Assembly (NCBI RefSeq): GCF_001292625.1
Contig: NZ_LAJH01000021.1
Coordinates: 1 to 64,000 of the forward strand
DNA length: 64,000 nucleotides
Direction: 5' to 3'
Origin: Shimia sp. SK013
GTDB lineage: Bacteria; Pseudomonadota; Alphaproteobacteria; Rhodobacterales; Rhodobacteraceae
Below are positions 45,028 through 53,831 of this stretch, in pieces; positions within the stretch are counted from its first letter, which is position 1; every line of letters starts with the position of its first letter. The notes under the pieces are model-generated. The model saw only the letters and a program-made list of their open reading frames with translations. It did no database searches and was not told the DNA's origin. Made by a program: the position numbers and the translations under genes.

Positions 45028-46116
45028 ATGACCGAAGTAACCCTTTCCAAAGTCGTCAAAAAATATGGCGCGCTGCAAGCCGTACACGGCATCGATCTGG
45101 ACATTAAGGACGGCGAGTTTGTTGTGCTGGTTGGCCCCTCGGGCTGCGGTAAATCCACCACTTTACGCATGATTGCAGGGCTGGAGGATATCTCCGGCGG
45201 CGAGGTGGCCATCGGTGGGCGGGTTGTGAACGACCTGCCCCCGCGCGAGCGCAACATCTCGATGGTGTTCCAGAACTACGCGCTATACCCGCATATGACT
45301 GTGCGCGAGAACCTCGGCTTCAGCCTAAAGATTGCCAAAAGGCCGGAGCAGGAGATTGTCAAAGCCGTGGATGAGGCGGCTGGCATTCTGGGGCTCGACG
45401 AATTGATGGACCGCAAACCCGCCGCGCTCTCCGGTGGACAACGTCAGCGGGTGGCCATGGGGCGCGCCATTGTGCGCCATCCGGATGTGTTCTTGTTTGA
45501 CGAACCATTGTCCAACCTCGACGCTAAACTACGTACCCAGATGCGGGTTGAAATCAAAAAGCTGCACCAAAAGGTCGAAAGCACCATCATCTATGTGACC
45601 CACGATCAGGTCGAAGCGATGACACTGGCGGACCGGATTGTGCTGATGCGCGACGGGCACATCGTGCAGGTTGGCACCCCGTTGGAGCTGTTCAACAAAC
45701 CGGTGGATACCTTTGTGGCCACCTTCATCGGCTCGCCGCCGATGAATTTGGTGGATGGGGTGGTTCAGGGCGATTCAATTGTTCTAAACGGCAGTGTCTC
45801 GGTGCCGCTGCCGGTCAGCGCCGGAAAACTCACCAACGGACAAGCGGTCAAATTTGGCTTTCGCGCAGACAATCTTATGCCAATTGGGCATGCGGTCGAA
45901 GAGGAGGGGGCGGCGCACGAGGTGGACCTTTCGGTCACACTCACGGAACCTCTGGGTACCGAGACCCTCCTCTACACCAACATGGCAGGCGTTGAGGTGC
46001 AGGCCAAAATGTTCAACCCGCGTCCTGTGGCACCGGGAGAACAGCTGCATTTCCGCTTGACGCTCGATAAATGCCATGTGTTTGACGCCAAATCCGGCCA
46101 AGCGGTACGGGGCTGA
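45028..46116 (+). CDS. Sugar ABC importer ATPase (CUT1, UgpC/MsmX-like)
   Basis: A 362-residue ATPase: Walker A GPSGCGKST, Q-loop MVFQNYALYPHM, signature LSGGQRQRV, Walker B VFLFDEPLSNLDAK, H-loop VTHDQ, then a C-terminal regulatory OB-like domain (about residues 235-360) as in MalK/UgpC. Start at the ATG at 45028. It ends three bases before the next gene, so importer and catabolic genes share one transcript. Confidence 0.94.
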   Translation: MTEVTLSKVVKKYGALQAVHGIDLDIKDGEFVVLVGPSGCGKSTTLRMIAGLEDISGGEVAIGGRVVNDLPPRERNISMVFQNYALYPHMTVRENLGFSLKIAKRPEQEIVKAVDEAAGILGLDELMDRKPAALSGGQRQRVAMGRAIVRHPDVFLFDEPLSNLDAKLRTQMRVEIKKLHQKVESTIIYVTHDQVEAMTLADRIVLMRDGHIVQVGTPLELFNKPVDTFVATFIGSPPMNLVDGVVQGDSIVLNGSVSVPLPVSAGKLTNGQAVKFGFRADNLMPIGHAVEEEGAAHEVDLSVTLTEPLGTETLLYTNMAGVEVQAKMFNPRPVAPGEQLHFRLTLDKCHVFDAKSGQAVRG

Positions 46117-46119
46117 AAC

Positions 46120-47229
46120 ATGGCAGTGATCACCCATATCGAACTGCGCATGGTGGATCTCGCTCCCAAGGTGGAGCGGGTGGACGCCATTCAATCCTTT
46201 GTCTCGCAAGAAACGCCGATTCTGACGATCTTTGACAGCGACGGCGCGTGCGGCACAGGCTACAGCTACACCATCGGGACCGGTGGCCCGTCGGTTATGG
46301 CGCTGCTGGAACATACGCTGCTGCCACGTCTGATCGGTCAGGACGCAGACCGCATTGACGGTATCTGGCGTGACTTGCTTTATGCCACGCATGCCACGGC
46401 TGTGGGCGCCATCACCTCTTTGGCGCTGGCGGCAATTGACACGGCGCTGTGGGATCTGCGCTGTCGAAAACAAAACCTGCCTCTGTGGAAAGCCGCGGGT
46501 GGCAGTCGCGATCATATCCCCCTTTACTCCACTGAAGGAGGCTGGCTTCACCTCAGTACGGAGACCCTGGTCGAAGACGCGCTTGCCATGCAGGGGCAGG
46601 GTTTCAAAGGGTCCAAGATCAAGATTGGTCGCCCACATATTTCCGAGGACGCCGAACGTCTTGCTGCTGTGCGCGACGCCGTTGGGCCCGGTTATGAAAT
46701 TCTGACCGATGGCAATCAAGGTTTCACCCTGTCCGAGGCCATCCGCCGCGCAAAGATGTTAGAAGAACATGGCGTCGGCTGGTTTGAGGAACCTTTGAAG
46801 GCGGACGATGTGGCCGCGCATCGCGAGTTGGCCGGCCGGACGTCGGTGCCCATTGCGGTCGGGGAGAGCATGTATTCTCTCAGTCAGTTCAAAGATTATC
46901 TGCAGGCTGGGGCGGCCTCAATCGTGCAGGTCGATGTGGCCCGCATTGGCGGTATCACGCCCTGGCTGAAAGTGGCGCATCTGGCCGAAGCCTTCAACGT
47001 TATGGTCTGTCCACATTTCCTGATGGAGCTGCACCTACCGCTGGTTTGTGCCGTGCCAAATGCAAAATGGCTGGAATACATCCCGCAATTGGATGGCATC
47101 ACCGAAGAAACCATGCGGATCGAAAATGGCATGGCGCATGTCAGCAACGATCCGGGGCTTGGTATCACATGGGACTGGGAACGGCTGGATGCCTTGGCGC
47201 AGCCCAAAACGATCAAGGGGGGCGCATGA
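46120..47229 (+). CDS. Mandelate racemase-type enolase-superfamily enzyme, sugar-acid dehydratase
   Basis: A 369-residue enzyme. Acid/base lysines are in KIKIG (Lys166, Lys168), metal ligands are Asp197 (TDGNQ), Glu223 (WFEEP) and Glu249 (VGES), and His299 (CPHF) is the other candidate acid/base. This places it in the mandelate-racemase subgroup, where many members dehydrate aldonates or aldarates. The substrate cannot be read from sequence. It is distinct from the L-fuconate dehydratase at 49.2 kb, so set B may act on a second aldonate as well. Its stop overlaps the mutarotase start. Confidence 0.83.
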   Translation: MAVITHIELRMVDLAPKVERVDAIQSFVSQETPILTIFDSDGACGTGYSYTIGTGGPSVMALLEHTLLPRLIGQDADRIDGIWRDLLYATHATAVGAITSLALAAIDTALWDLRCRKQNLPLWKAAGGSRDHIPLYSTEGGWLHLSTETLVEDALAMQGQGFKGSKIKIGRPHISEDAERLAAVRDAVGPGYEILTDGNQGFTLSEAIRRAKMLEEHGVGWFEEPLKADDVAAHRELAGRTSVPIAVGESMYSLSQFKDYLQAGAASIVQVDVARIGGITPWLKVAHLAEAFNVMVCPHFLMELHLPLVCAVPNAKWLEYIPQLDGITEETMRIENGMAHVSNDPGLGITWDWERLDALAQPKTIKGGA

Positions 47230-47558
47230 TGCAACGCATGGGCATGGTGATCGGGATCAAACCCGAGATGATCGACACCTACAAACTGCTGCACGCCGAT
47301 GTCTGGCCTGATGTTCTGTCGCAGATCAAAGGCAGCAACATTCGAAATTATACCATTTTTTTGCGGGAGCCGGAAAACCTGCTGTTTGGCTACTGGGAAT
47401 ACCACGGTGCGGACTTTGCCACCGATATGGCCGAAATGGCCAAAGACCCCCGTACGCAAGAATGGTGGACCCAAACGGACCCTTGCCAGTCTCCGCTCGC
47501 GACCCGCAACGCCGCGGAGCAGTGGGCGATGATGGAAGAAGTTTTTCACACGGATTGA
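47226..47558 (+). CDS. L-rhamnose/L-fucose mutarotase-like protein, second copy
   Basis: A 110-residue DUF718/RhaM-family protein very like the one at 39.5 kb: MVIGIKPEMIDTYKLLHADVWPDVL, NYTIFLREPENLLFGYWEY and MMEEVFHTD. The start is ATG at 47226, overlapping the TGA of the enolase-family gene; a second ATG follows directly at 47229. The conserved His in LLHADVWP is present. It gives set B its own anomer exchange enzyme. Confidence 0.9.
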   Translation: MMQRMGMVIGIKPEMIDTYKLLHADVWPDVLSQIKGSNIRNYTIFLREPENLLFGYWEYHGADFATDMAEMAKDPRTQEWWTQTDPCQSPLATRNAAEQWAMMEEVFHTD

Positions 47559-47559
47559 G

Positions 47560-48312
47560 ATGATGACAAAGACACAAGGCCGTTTGGCCGGAAAAACCAC
47601 ATTGATTACCGCCGCAGGCCAAGGCATTGGCCGCGCCACAGCAGAGCTTTTTGCCGCTGAAGGCGCGCAGGTGATTGCCAGCGACATCAACGATGCCGCC
47701 TTGGCGGAATTGGACGTAATAGAGGGCGTTACAGCGCTGAAACTCGACGTCACCGATGGTGCTGCTGTAGCGGAGGCCGCCAAAGACCTGCCGGCATTGG
47801 ACGTCTTGTTCAATTGCGCAGGCTTTGTTGCCAACGGCAGCATTCTGGAGTGCCCCGAGACAGACTGGGATTTCAGTTTCGAACTCAATGTGAAATCGAT
47901 GTATCGGCTTATCAAGCTGACTTTGCCCGCGATGTTGGAAAACGGAGGCGGCTCGATCATCAATATTTCCTCGGTGGCGTCCTCCATGCTCGGCGTGCCC
48001 AATCGCTTTGCTTATGGCGCATCCAAGGCGGCTGTGATCGGACTGACCAAAGCGGTGGCTGCCGACTACATCACCAAAGGTGTGCGGTGTAACGCGATTT
48101 GCCCTGGCACCGTGGACAGCCCTTCGATGCACGACAGATTACGTGCCACCGGTGACTATGAGCAGGCGTTGGAAAACTTTATCGCGCGCCAACCGATGGG
48201 GCGGATCGGAACCCCTGACGAAATCGCGGCATTGGCGCTTTATCTGGCGTCTGATGACAGTGCTTTTACCACAGGACAGGCCCTCGCCATCGACGGCGGC
48301 TGGTCAGTATAA
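47560..48312 (+). CDS. SDR, likely 2-keto-3-deoxy-L-fuconate dehydrogenase
   Basis: A 250-residue classical SDR with TAAGQGIGRAT (about residues 15-25) for NAD, NCAG, the catalytic Ser in ISSVASS and Tyr/Lys in YGASK, and the C-terminal GQALAIDGGWSV. In the pathway known from Xanthomonas, an SDR of this kind oxidises 2-keto-3-deoxy-L-fuconate at C4 to the 2,4-diketo acid. Flanking L-fuconate dehydratase and FAH-type hydrolase genes strongly support that role here. It begins one base after the mutarotase stop. Confidence 0.85.
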   Translation: MMTKTQGRLAGKTTLITAAGQGIGRATAELFAAEGAQVIASDINDAALAELDVIEGVTALKLDVTDGAAVAEAAKDLPALDVLFNCAGFVANGSILECPETDWDFSFELNVKSMYRLIKLTLPAMLENGGGSIINISSVASSMLGVPNRFAYGASKAAVIGLTKAVAADYITKGVRCNAICPGTVDSPSMHDRLRATGDYEQALENFIARQPMGRIGTPDEIAALALYLASDDSAFTTGQALAIDGGWSV

Positions 48313-48332
48313 GACTTCAAGGAGAACAAGAG

Positions 48333-49175
48333 ATGAAACTTTTGCGGTATGGCGCGCTGGGCGCAGAGAAACCGGGATTGCTGGACGCAGACGGCAACAT
48401 CCGTGACCTTTCTGGTGTGATTGGGGATGTTGCCGGGGAGGCGCTGAGCGATGAGAGTATCGCAAAGCTGCGAGGATTGGATGTAGCCAGCCTACCGCTG
48501 GTTGAAGGCAGCCCGCGTCTGGGTGCCTGTGTTGGGCACGCGGGTAAATTTATCTGTATTGGCCTGAATTACGCAGATCACGCGGCGGAATCCGGCATGG
48601 CTCTCCCTGAAGAGCCGGTGATTTTCTTCAAAGCCACTTCGGCCATTTGTGGCCCTGATGACGACGTTGAAATTCCGCGCAATTCGGTAAAATCAGACTG
48701 GGAAGTCGAATTGGGCGTGGTGATTGGCAAACCCACTAAATACGTCAGCAAAGAAGAGGCACTGGACCATGTCGCAGGATACTGCGTGGTCAACGACCTC
48801 TCTGAGCGCGACTTCCAACTGCACCGTTCTGGCCAGTGGGTGAAAGGCAAGTCTTGTGACACATTTGGCCCCATTGGGCCGTGGTTGGTGACCCGCGACG
48901 AAGTGTCGGATCCGCAAAACCTGCCGATGTATCTGGAGGTCAACGGCCATCGCTATCAGGATGGCTCCACCAAGACGATGCATTTTGATGTGGCCACTGT
49001 AATTGCCCACCTGTCGCAGTTCATGAGCCTGCAGCCGGGTGATGTGATCTCCACTGGCACACCCCCAGGTGTGGGTATGGGGCAGACTCCTGAAACCTAC
49101 CTCAAGCCGGGCGACAAAATGGAGTTGGGCATCGAGGGTTTGGGCGTGCAAGTACAAACCGTGGTTGCGGGCTGA
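48333..49175 (+). CDS. FAH-family hydrolase, likely 2,4-diketo-3-deoxy-L-fuconate hydrolase
   Basis: A 280-residue fumarylacetoacetate-hydrolase-fold enzyme. The metal ligands Glu124 and Glu126 (DWEVELG) and Asp155 (VVNDLSERD) are present, with FICIGLNYADHAAESG, VIFFKA and STGTPPGVGMG. In the nonphosphorylating L-fucose pathway this type splits 2,4-diketo-3-deoxy-L-fuconate to pyruvate and L-lactate. AAGGAG lies upstream of the ATG. Its stop overlaps the start of the fuconate dehydratase gene by one base. Confidence 0.87.
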   Translation: MKLLRYGALGAEKPGLLDADGNIRDLSGVIGDVAGEALSDESIAKLRGLDVASLPLVEGSPRLGACVGHAGKFICIGLNYADHAAESGMALPEEPVIFFKATSAICGPDDDVEIPRNSVKSDWEVELGVVIGKPTKYVSKEEALDHVAGYCVVNDLSERDFQLHRSGQWVKGKSCDTFGPIGPWLVTRDEVSDPQNLPMYLEVNGHRYQDGSTKTMHFDVATVIAHLSQFMSLQPGDVISTGTPPGVGMGQTPETYLKPGDKMELGIEGLGVQVQTVVAG

Positions 49176-50464
49176 TGGTTCAGATCACTGCGCTGCGTAC
49201 CTACGATCTGCGGTTTCCCACGTCGGACGCGCTCGATGGCTCTGACGCCATGAACCCCGATCCGGATTATTCAGCCGCCTATATGGTGCTGGAAACCGAT
49301 GGGTCTCACGAAGGTCACGGTCTGACGTTCACCATTGGCCGTGGCAACGAGATCTGTGTTGCCGCCATCATGGCGCTGCAGCATCTCGTCGTTGGTGTCG
49401 ATCTTGACTGGATTCGCGATGACATGGGACGCTTTTGGCGTCATGTCACCGGCGACAGTCAGTTGCGTTGGATTGGGCCTGACAAAGGCGCCATCCATCT
49501 GGCCACCGGAGCGGTTGTGAATGCGGTCTGGGATCTGCTGGCAAAGGAAGCCGGCAAGCCCGTCTGGCAACTGGTCGCCGAGATGTCACCGGAAGAGATC
49601 GTCTCACTTGTGGACTTTCGCTACATGAGTGACGCCCTGACCCGCGAGGAGGCATTGGATATTCTGCGCCAAGCAGAGCCCGGCAAGCAGGCCCGCATCG
49701 CCACACTGAAAGCCGAAGGCTACCCGTGTTACACCACGTCTGCGGGTTGGCTCGGCTACTCAGATGACAAGCTGCGCCGGCTGTGTCGCGAGGCGCGGGA
49801 GGCCGGGTTTACGCATACCAAGTTCAAGGTTGGACGTGATCTGCAAGATGACATCCGTCGCCTGACCATTGCCCGCGACGAACTTGGCGATGAGATGAAT
49901 ATCATGATCGACGCCAATCAGGTGTGGGAGGTGGATCAGGCAATTGAGTGGGTCAAAGAACTGGCCTTCGCCAAGCCGCTTTTCATCGAAGAGCCGACAA
50001 GCCCCGACGATGTACTCGGCCACCGCAAAATCCGTGATGGTGTGGCCCCGATCAAAGTGGCCACCGGCGAAATGTGTCAAAACCGCATTCTGTTCAAACA
50101 GTTCATGGCGCATGAGGCAGTTGACTTTGTGCAGATCGACAGTTGTCGACTGGGAGGTCTGAACGAGGTGCTCGCGGTGCAACTGATGGCGGCCAAATTT
50201 GGCTTGCCGGTTTGGCCACATGCAGGTGGCGTCGGGCTGTGTGAATATGTGCAACACCTGTCGATGATCGATTATGTCGCCATCACCGGCGTAAAGGACG
50301 ACAAGCGCATCGAGTTTGTTGACCACCTGCACGAGCACTTTGTTGACCCCTGCGTGGTAAAAAACGGGGCCTATCTGGCACCAAGCAAGCCAGGGTTCTC
50401 GATCGAAATGAAGCCAGAGTCGATTGCCACTTATCGTTTTCAACCTGCGCTGGCCGCGGAATAA
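49175..50464 (+). CDS. fucD: L-fuconate dehydratase
   Basis: A 429-residue enolase-superfamily enzyme that converts L-fuconate to 2-keto-3-deoxy-L-fuconate. Lys216 and Lys218 (KFKVG), Asp246 (IDAN), Glu272 (FIEEP), Glu299 (ATGEM) and His349 (WPHAGG) occupy the positions of the metal ligands and acid/base residues of the Xanthomonas enzyme, shifted by two. The N-terminal TYDLRFPTSDALDGSDAMNPDPDYSAAY and TIGRGNE match this family closely. It may also act on L-galactonate or D-arabinonate. The start overlaps the FAH stop. Confidence 0.93.
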   Translation: MVQITALRTYDLRFPTSDALDGSDAMNPDPDYSAAYMVLETDGSHEGHGLTFTIGRGNEICVAAIMALQHLVVGVDLDWIRDDMGRFWRHVTGDSQLRWIGPDKGAIHLATGAVVNAVWDLLAKEAGKPVWQLVAEMSPEEIVSLVDFRYMSDALTREEALDILRQAEPGKQARIATLKAEGYPCYTTSAGWLGYSDDKLRRLCREAREAGFTHTKFKVGRDLQDDIRRLTIARDELGDEMNIMIDANQVWEVDQAIEWVKELAFAKPLFIEEPTSPDDVLGHRKIRDGVAPIKVATGEMCQNRILFKQFMAHEAVDFVQIDSCRLGGLNEVLAVQLMAAKFGLPVWPHAGGVGLCEYVQHLSMIDYVAITGVKDDKRIEFVDHLHEHFVDPCVVKNGAYLAPSKPGFSIEMKPESIATYRFQPALAAE

Positions 50465-50542
50465 TCGATTGCCGCATTCGGGTTATTCGGGTGCGGCGCC
50501 AATTCAATACCAAACGATTTCAGCTGACCCAAAAGGTGCCCC

Positions 50543-51511
50543 ATGAAGACCAACCGCATTGGCAACACCGACGTGATCGTGACCGAAGTCTCCTTTGGCT
50601 GCGCCAGCATTGGCAACCTCTACCACGCGGTGCCTGACGCCCAAGCACAGGATGTTATTGATACTGCTTGGAAGGCGGGTATTCGCTATTTTGACACGGC
50701 CCCTCACTATGGCCGTGGTCTGTCCGAGCAGCGATTGGGCAGTTACCTGAAAGGCAGGCCACGCGACAGCTACACTCTGTCCACCAAAGTAGGGCGCGTG
50801 TTGTCACCTGGGCAAGCGATGTCGGAGGCGGACGGGTTTGTTGACCCGCTACCTAACGACGTACGCTATGACTATTCCGGCGATGGTATCGAAGCGTCTC
50901 TGGAGGGCAGTTTGGAACGTCTGGGAACCACAATGATAGACATTGCCTTTGTGCATGACCTGGGCCGCTACACTCATGGCGCCGGTAACGACATGCACAT
51001 GGAGGCGTTTCTAGGAAGTGGCCACGAGCGCCTTGTGAAACTCAAGGAAAAAGGCCGTATCCGCGCCTTTGGCCTTGGAGTGAATGAAAACGAAATTTGC
51101 CTGGAGGTCATGCAACACGGTTCGCTGGATGTAATCCTTTTGGCGGGGCGCCTGACTTTGCTGGACCGGTCCGCCGAAAAAGAATTGACGCAGCGCTGCC
51201 GTGAACAAGGCACCAGCCTTGTGCTTGGAGGGGTCTTTAATTCGGGCATATTGGCAACGGGACCGGTGGACGGCGCGACCTATGATTACATGCCGGCAAG
51301 TCCAGAGATTTTGGCGCAAGTGTCTGAGCTACAAGCCGCCGCCGAAACACTGGGCCTTCCGCTTGCCACCGCTGCGCTGCTGTTCGCAAAACAACATGAT
51401 CTGGCAGCCTCGGTTTTGATTGGCACCGCCAAGCCCACGACCTTTCAACGCAACCTGTCGGCTGTGAGCATCGAAGTTCCCGATGGGTTTTCTAAAGCCT
51501 TCCAAATTTGA
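50543..51511 (+). CDS. Aldo/keto reductase, L-fucose dehydrogenase-like, second copy
   Basis: A 322-residue AKR: FDTAPHYGRGLSEQRLGSYL, STKVGRVLSPG, FVHDLGRYTHG and LIGTAKPTTFQRNL carry the Asp/Tyr/Lys/His tetrad and the cofactor site. It is a paralogue of the protein at 37.7 kb. In set B it should oxidise L-fucose to the lactone that the lactonase at 40.0 kb opens. It is the last gene of the operon, 78 bases after fucD. Confidence 0.86.
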   Translation: MKTNRIGNTDVIVTEVSFGCASIGNLYHAVPDAQAQDVIDTAWKAGIRYFDTAPHYGRGLSEQRLGSYLKGRPRDSYTLSTKVGRVLSPGQAMSEADGFVDPLPNDVRYDYSGDGIEASLEGSLERLGTTMIDIAFVHDLGRYTHGAGNDMHMEAFLGSGHERLVKLKEKGRIRAFGLGVNENEICLEVMQHGSLDVILLAGRLTLLDRSAEKELTQRCREQGTSLVLGGVFNSGILATGPVDGATYDYMPASPEILAQVSELQAAAETLGLPLATAALLFAKQHDLAASVLIGTAKPTTFQRNLSAVSIEVPDGFSKAFQI

Positions 51512-51698
51512 AACACCAGATTTGCCGCTCCTAGATTGGTGAATTGGCCGTTTCTTTTGCTGCGGTGTGTACCGTAGCTTGGGTCACTTCTTCATCGGCT
51601 AAGAATGACGCCCAGGTCCGCTTTGAGCTGGAGATCGCCATTTTTCTTCTTTCTCCTAGTACTGTGACTCCCACCAATCACACACATGAGTTCGGGCG

Positions 51699-52601
51699 CT
51701 ATCCAGCCGGCGCGCTGATCTCCGACCCCAGCCTTTCGACGAATTTGTCTATTCGAAGGGAACGCACTGCGCGCGGGTTCAACAAAGCCACGATATCAGC
51801 GTCCGGGAGCGACCATTCTGGCAGCACGCGCACCAGCTTTCCAGCACGCAGATCGGCGGAAACGCTCCATTCAGACCGCTCCACGATGCCGAAACCCTCC
51901 AGCGCCCAGGCACGCAGGACTTCGCCATCGTTGCAGTCAAAGACCGGCCGTACCCGCAGGTTTGTCGCGATGCCGTCTGGGCCAGTCAGCGGCCAAAGCG
52001 ACGCGTCGGCCCGGTTCTCGCGAACCACTCCGATTCTGTGAGTGGATAGGTCCTCCGGGCTCTGCAGCAGCCCGGCGCGATTGATGTAACTCGCCGATGC
52101 CACCAGCACCCTTCGGTTTGGCGCCAGTTTGCGCTGTGTAATGCGCAGGTCCGGCAACCGTCCAACATGGATCAGGACATCCCAGAGCCCGTCGCTCATC
52201 GCGCCTACAGGATCTTCGCTGAGATTGAGTGTTGGATGCAACTCCGGGTTTTCGTCACCAAACCGGGCGAGAACCGGGGCCACACGCAAACGGCCAAAGC
52301 CGAAAGGAGCGATGACGTGCAGGGGGCCCTCGATCCGTCCTGCCCGGGCCGACATTTCGTCCGCAAGGCTTGCAACGTCGTTCAGGATGTCCTTTGCACG
52401 GTTGACCAGATACGCCCCCTCGGCTGTCAACCTTAGGTGCCCGCGACCGCGGTCCATGAGCCGCAACCCTAGCCGGTCTTCTAACAGTGCCAGCCGTTGA
52501 GAAACCGCAGGTGGTGTGACGCCCAGATTGCGCGCCGCCGCTGCAAGGCTTGGTGCAGCGGAGAGGGCCGTTACAAAGCGGAGATCGGACGCATCAAGCA
52601 T
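51699..52601 (-). CDS. LysR-family regulator
   Basis: A 300-residue regulator. The N-terminal helix-turn-helix covers about residues 5-62 (LRFVTALSAAPSLAAAARNLGVTPPAVSQRLALLEDRLG), followed by a substrate-binding domain (about 90-290). The ATG at 52601 was chosen over earlier ones that read into the divergent gene. It is divergent from the DSD1-type aldolase gene across 92 bases, so it probably regulates that operon and itself. Confidence 0.9.
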   Translation of the reverse strand: MLDASDLRFVTALSAAPSLAAAARNLGVTPPAVSQRLALLEDRLGLRLMDRGRGHLRLTAEGAYLVNRAKDILNDVASLADEMSARAGRIEGPLHVIAPFGFGRLRVAPVLARFGDENPELHPTLNLSEDPVGAMSDGLWDVLIHVGRLPDLRITQRKLAPNRRVLVASASYINRAGLLQSPEDLSTHRIGVVRENRADASLWPLTGPDGIATNLRVRPVFDCNDGEVLRAWALEGFGIVERSEWSVSADLRAGKLVRVLPEWSLPDADIVALLNPRAVRSLRIDKFVERLGSEISAPAG

Positions 52602-52693
52602 TAAGGCGTAACTTAATGTGGGCTTCAGATCATGTAAATGTGCCCCGAACATCAACCGTGATAGATCTCGGGTGCCACTGGAGGACGACCCTG

Positions 52694-53821
52694 ATGAATG
52701 AACCTGGTCCGTTGACCCAAAACGATCTGCCCACCCCCGCGCTGTTGCTGGACAAGGCCCGGATGATGCGAAATATCGCGCGGCTGGCAGGGCACGCGGA
52801 GCGCCTTGGCGTGTCGCTGCGACCCCATTTGAAGACGGCAAAGTCCGCCGAGGTCTCGCGCCTCCTAACCGGGGGGACGCCCGGCCCCATTACCGTCTCG
52901 ACCCTGGCCGAGGCCGAAGTGTTCTACAATGCCGGTCACAAGGATATCCTTTATGCCGTCGGGATCGCCCCGCAGAAGCTGGAACGTGTGCAAGCGTTGC
53001 GTGATCGCGGCTGCGACCTGGTGGTGATCCTCGACAGTGAGGCACAGGCGCGGGCCGTCGCGCTGGCAAACGTGCCTGCCCTGATAGAGATCGACAGCGA
53101 CGGCCATCGCGGCGGGGTTCGCCAGAAAGACCCGGCATTGATCCAAATCGGCCGAATTTTGCAAGAACGCACGTGCCTTCGAGGCGTCATGACCCATGCG
53201 GGGGAAAGCTACAATGTGCGCGGCGATGCTGCCCATGCCAAGTTCGCAGAACGGGAGCGACACGCCGCTGTCTCGGCGGCAGAAGCGCTGCGCAATGCTG
53301 GTCTGCTGTGCTCTGTCGTGAGCGTCGGATCGACTCCGACAGCCCATGCCGCGCGGGATCTGACCGGCGTGACGGAGCTGCGCGCCGGAGTTTACATGTT
53401 TTTCGATCTGGTGATGGCCGGAATCGACGTCTGCACCGTCGACGATATCGCGCTCAGCGTGCTGACAACCGTAATCGGACACCAACCTGCCAAGGGCTGG
53501 ATGATGATCGACGCCGGTTGGATGGCGCTGTCGCGAGATCGAGGGACGGCGGCGCAGGATGTGGACCAGGGGTATGGCCTTGTATGCGACGCGGACGGGC
53601 GCGTTCTCACGGATCTCATCGTGAGCAGCGCCAACCAGGAACATGGGATCGTTTCCCTGCGCCCGGGCGCGGATGGGCCGGCGCCGGAGCTGCCCATTGG
53701 TACTCGTCTGCGAATCTTGCCTAACCATGCCTGCGCGACAGCAGCGCAGCATGCCCGTTACCACGTTTTACAGCAGGACAATCGTCCAATGCAGACTTGG
53801 ACCCGCTTCGGCGGCTGGTAA
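52694..53821 (+). CDS. DSD1-type PLP aldolase/dehydratase (beta-hydroxyaspartate or D-threonine aldolase-like)
   Basis: A 375-residue fold-type III PLP enzyme. DLPTPALLLDKARMMRN and LRPHLKTAKSAEVS hold the PLP lysine (K in HLKTAK), and IEIDSDGHRGGV and the C-terminal ILPNHACATAAQHARYHV are typical of DSD1-like enzymes, which include D-threonine aldolase, D-serine dehydratase and beta-hydroxyaspartate aldolase BhcC; HxC near the end is the metal site. GGAGGA precedes the ATG. Together with the next gene it resembles the BhcC-BhcD pair of the beta-hydroxyaspartate cycle, but BhcA and BhcB are absent here. Confidence 0.83.
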   Translation: MNEPGPLTQNDLPTPALLLDKARMMRNIARLAGHAERLGVSLRPHLKTAKSAEVSRLLTGGTPGPITVSTLAEAEVFYNAGHKDILYAVGIAPQKLERVQALRDRGCDLVVILDSEAQARAVALANVPALIEIDSDGHRGGVRQKDPALIQIGRILQERTCLRGVMTHAGESYNVRGDAAHAKFAERERHAAVSAAEALRNAGLLCSVVSVGSTPTAHAARDLTGVTELRAGVYMFFDLVMAGIDVCTVDDIALSVLTTVIGHQPAKGWMMIDAGWMALSRDRGTAAQDVDQGYGLVCDADGRVLTDLIVSSANQEHGIVSLRPGADGPAPELPIGTRLRILPNHACATAAQHARYHVLQQDNRPMQTWTRFGGW

Positions 53822-53831
53822 GGAAACTGAC

